Of a stretch of DNA of 47,046 bases, positions 46,289 to 47,046 are shown piece by piece. The translations under genes were made by a program, and so were the position numbers. The DNA lies in assembly GCF_003857035.1 (NCBI RefSeq), contig NZ_QGSY01000139.1:1-47046 (forward strand), given 5' to 3'. Under the pieces are notes generated by a model, which saw only the letters and a program-made list of their open reading frames with translations, did no database searches and was not told the DNA's origin. Position 1 is the first letter of the stretch. Each line of letters starts with the position of its first letter. The stretch is from Micromonospora arida. Its GTDB lineage: Bacteria > Actinomycetota > Actinomycetes > Mycobacteriales > Micromonosporaceae.

Positions 46289-47046
46289 GTGACCAGCCCC
46301 GCTGAGCCTGCGTCCGCTGACGCTTCGCAGGCCCGCCAGCTGACCAAGCCGCTACGGGAGCTCGCCGCGCTCGCGCTGCTTGGTGCCAACGCCGTGTTCC
46401 TCTTCGTGGGCCTGCTCCGGCTCATCGCGCCGAACGACTACAGCTCCTTCACCGACCGGGCGGGCAGCGCCTTCTACGCGTTCGTCGGGCTGGAGGCGGT
46501 GGGCCTCCCGCTGCTGGCGGTGCTGCTGGCCACGCACATCTCGCCGGTGCTGGCGAAGGCGAAGCTGATCACGCAGGCAGCTGTCGTCGAGTACGCGGTC
46601 AGCGCCCTGTTCGGCACGCTGACCATGTTGATCTGGACGGTGGGCCGGCTGGCCGAGGCCGAGGTGCTCGACGCGCTGCTCGGTGTGCTCACCCGGTTCG
46701 CCTGGATGGTGATCTTCGCGATCGCCGCCTGGGTGGTCTACACCATCTGGCGCGCCCACTACTACGTGCCGCGCCCCAAGCCCCAGCCGGGCGTCTACGG
46801 CCAGCCGCAAGCGGGCTGGCCGCAGCAGCAGGGCGGTTGGCCGGCCTCGGGTCAGCCCGGCGGCCAGCCCGGCGGCCAGCCGCAGGGTGGCTGGCCCGCC
46901 CCCGGCCAGCCCGGCGGATACCCGCAGGCCGGTCAGCCGGGTGGTTACCCGCAGGCCGGTCAGCCGGGTGGTTACCCGCAGGCCGGTCAGCCGGGTGGTT
47001 ACCCGCAGGCCGGCCAGTACGGCCAGCAGTCGCCGCCGTTCCAGGC
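46289..47046 (+). CDS. Four-helix membrane protein with Gln/Pro/Gly repeat tail, cut by window end
   Basis: The frame is open from the GTG at 46289 to the last base of the window, so the C terminus is missing. The first 160 residues hold about four hydrophobic helices. From about residue 165 a disordered tail rich in Gln, Pro, Gly, Tyr and Trp follows. It includes four copies of the nine-residue unit Q-P-G-G-Y-P-Q-A-G, then [15 protein letters not shown] lies five bases before the start. Such tails occur in many actinobacterial membrane proteins; a role is not known. It could be a DUF-type protein of the envelope. Confidence 0.75.
   Translation, partial: MTSPAEPASADASQARQLTKPLRELAALALLGANAVFLFVGLLRLIAPNDYSSFTDRAGSAFYAFVGLEAVGLPLLAVLLATHISPVLAKAKLITQAAVVEYAVSALFGTLTMLIWTVGRLAEAEVLDALLGVLTRFAWMVIFAIAAWVVYTIWRAHYYVPRPKPQPGVYGQPQAGWPQQQGGWPASGQPGGQPGGQPQGGWPAPGQPGGYPQAGQPGGYPQAGQPGGYPQAGQPGGYPQAGQYGQQSPPFQ
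46907..47014 (+). repeat. Four tandem 27-base repeats encoding a nine-residue unit
   Basis: Four units of 27 bases each encode Q-P-G-G-Y-P-Q-A-G. Units 2 and 3 are identical, unit 4 differs at its last base and unit 1 at a few third positions. A shorter Q-P-G-G repeat precedes it. Confidence 0.9.

Overview
The window is about 47 kb of very high-GC DNA with strong G/C bias at third codon positions, many GTG/TTG starts and GTGA/ATGA gene overlaps. Gene content points to a filamentous actinobacterium, most likely of the family Micromonosporaceae. The indicators are mycothiol S-conjugate amidase (Mca) beside a DUF4307 protein, the coenzyme F420 genes cofD/fbiA and cofE/fbiB, a TIGR03089 protein, an SCO7613-type giant membrane protein and a DUF5937 ArsR-type regulator. 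The genus is an inference from gene content, not a search result.

Layout. 1-3 kb, minus strand: a GNAT acetyltransferase overlapping RNase Z (rnz), a structured rnz leader, msrA and a HIT protein. 3.1-8.1 kb, plus strand: a secreted beta-propeller-like gene broken by one in-frame TGA, then cystathionine gamma-synthase, an amidase and threonine ammonia-lyase. 8.2-10.7 kb: greA and DUF4307 (minus) divergent from mca and a small membrane protein. 10.8-13.4 kb: a GGDEF-EAL cyclic-di-GMP enzyme preceded by a 21-codon coupled ORF. 13.5-16.6 kb: an accessory island with softer base composition, encoding a HEPN-type Abi protein, an HTH-N6 DNA methylase and a single-domain HsdS-like subunit, with no restriction subunit. 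16.7-20.5 kb: a thioredoxin-domain (DUF255) protein, purK and purE. 20.7-27.2 kb, minus: the 1631-residue membrane protein and UDP-glucose dehydrogenase. 27.4-28.6 kb: an acyl-CoA dehydrogenase. 28.7-32.9 kb, minus: a five-gene operon of ECF sigma factor, zinc-finger anti-sigma, ABC ATPase and two membrane proteins. 33.2-38.7 kb: a Bcr/CflA-type exporter, a small membrane protein divergent from an acyl-CoA thioesterase, acetoacetyl-CoA synthetase and TIGR03089. 38.9-47 kb: glycosyltransferase, mannose-1-phosphate guanylyltransferase, Nudix hydrolase, an uncharacterised protein, the DUF5937 regulator, cofE/cofD, and a membrane protein with a Gln/Pro/Gly-rich repeat tail cut by the window end.

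Most of the window is core metabolism: methionine, isoleucine and purine synthesis, F420, mycothiol and GDP-mannose. The most unusual points are (i) the rnz leader, with a 17-nt stretch complementary to the 3' end of 16S rRNA, a 12-residue micro-ORF and a three-way-junction fold before the rnz ribosome site; (ii) the Abi/methylase/half-HsdS island; (iii) a symmetric, apparently leaderless bidirectional promoter at 35.18 kb; (iv) an F420 ligase whose reductase domain looks eroded; and (v) a perfect CRP-type palindrome upstream of the ECF operon. No rRNA, tRNA, CRISPR array, insertion sequence or prophage was seen.
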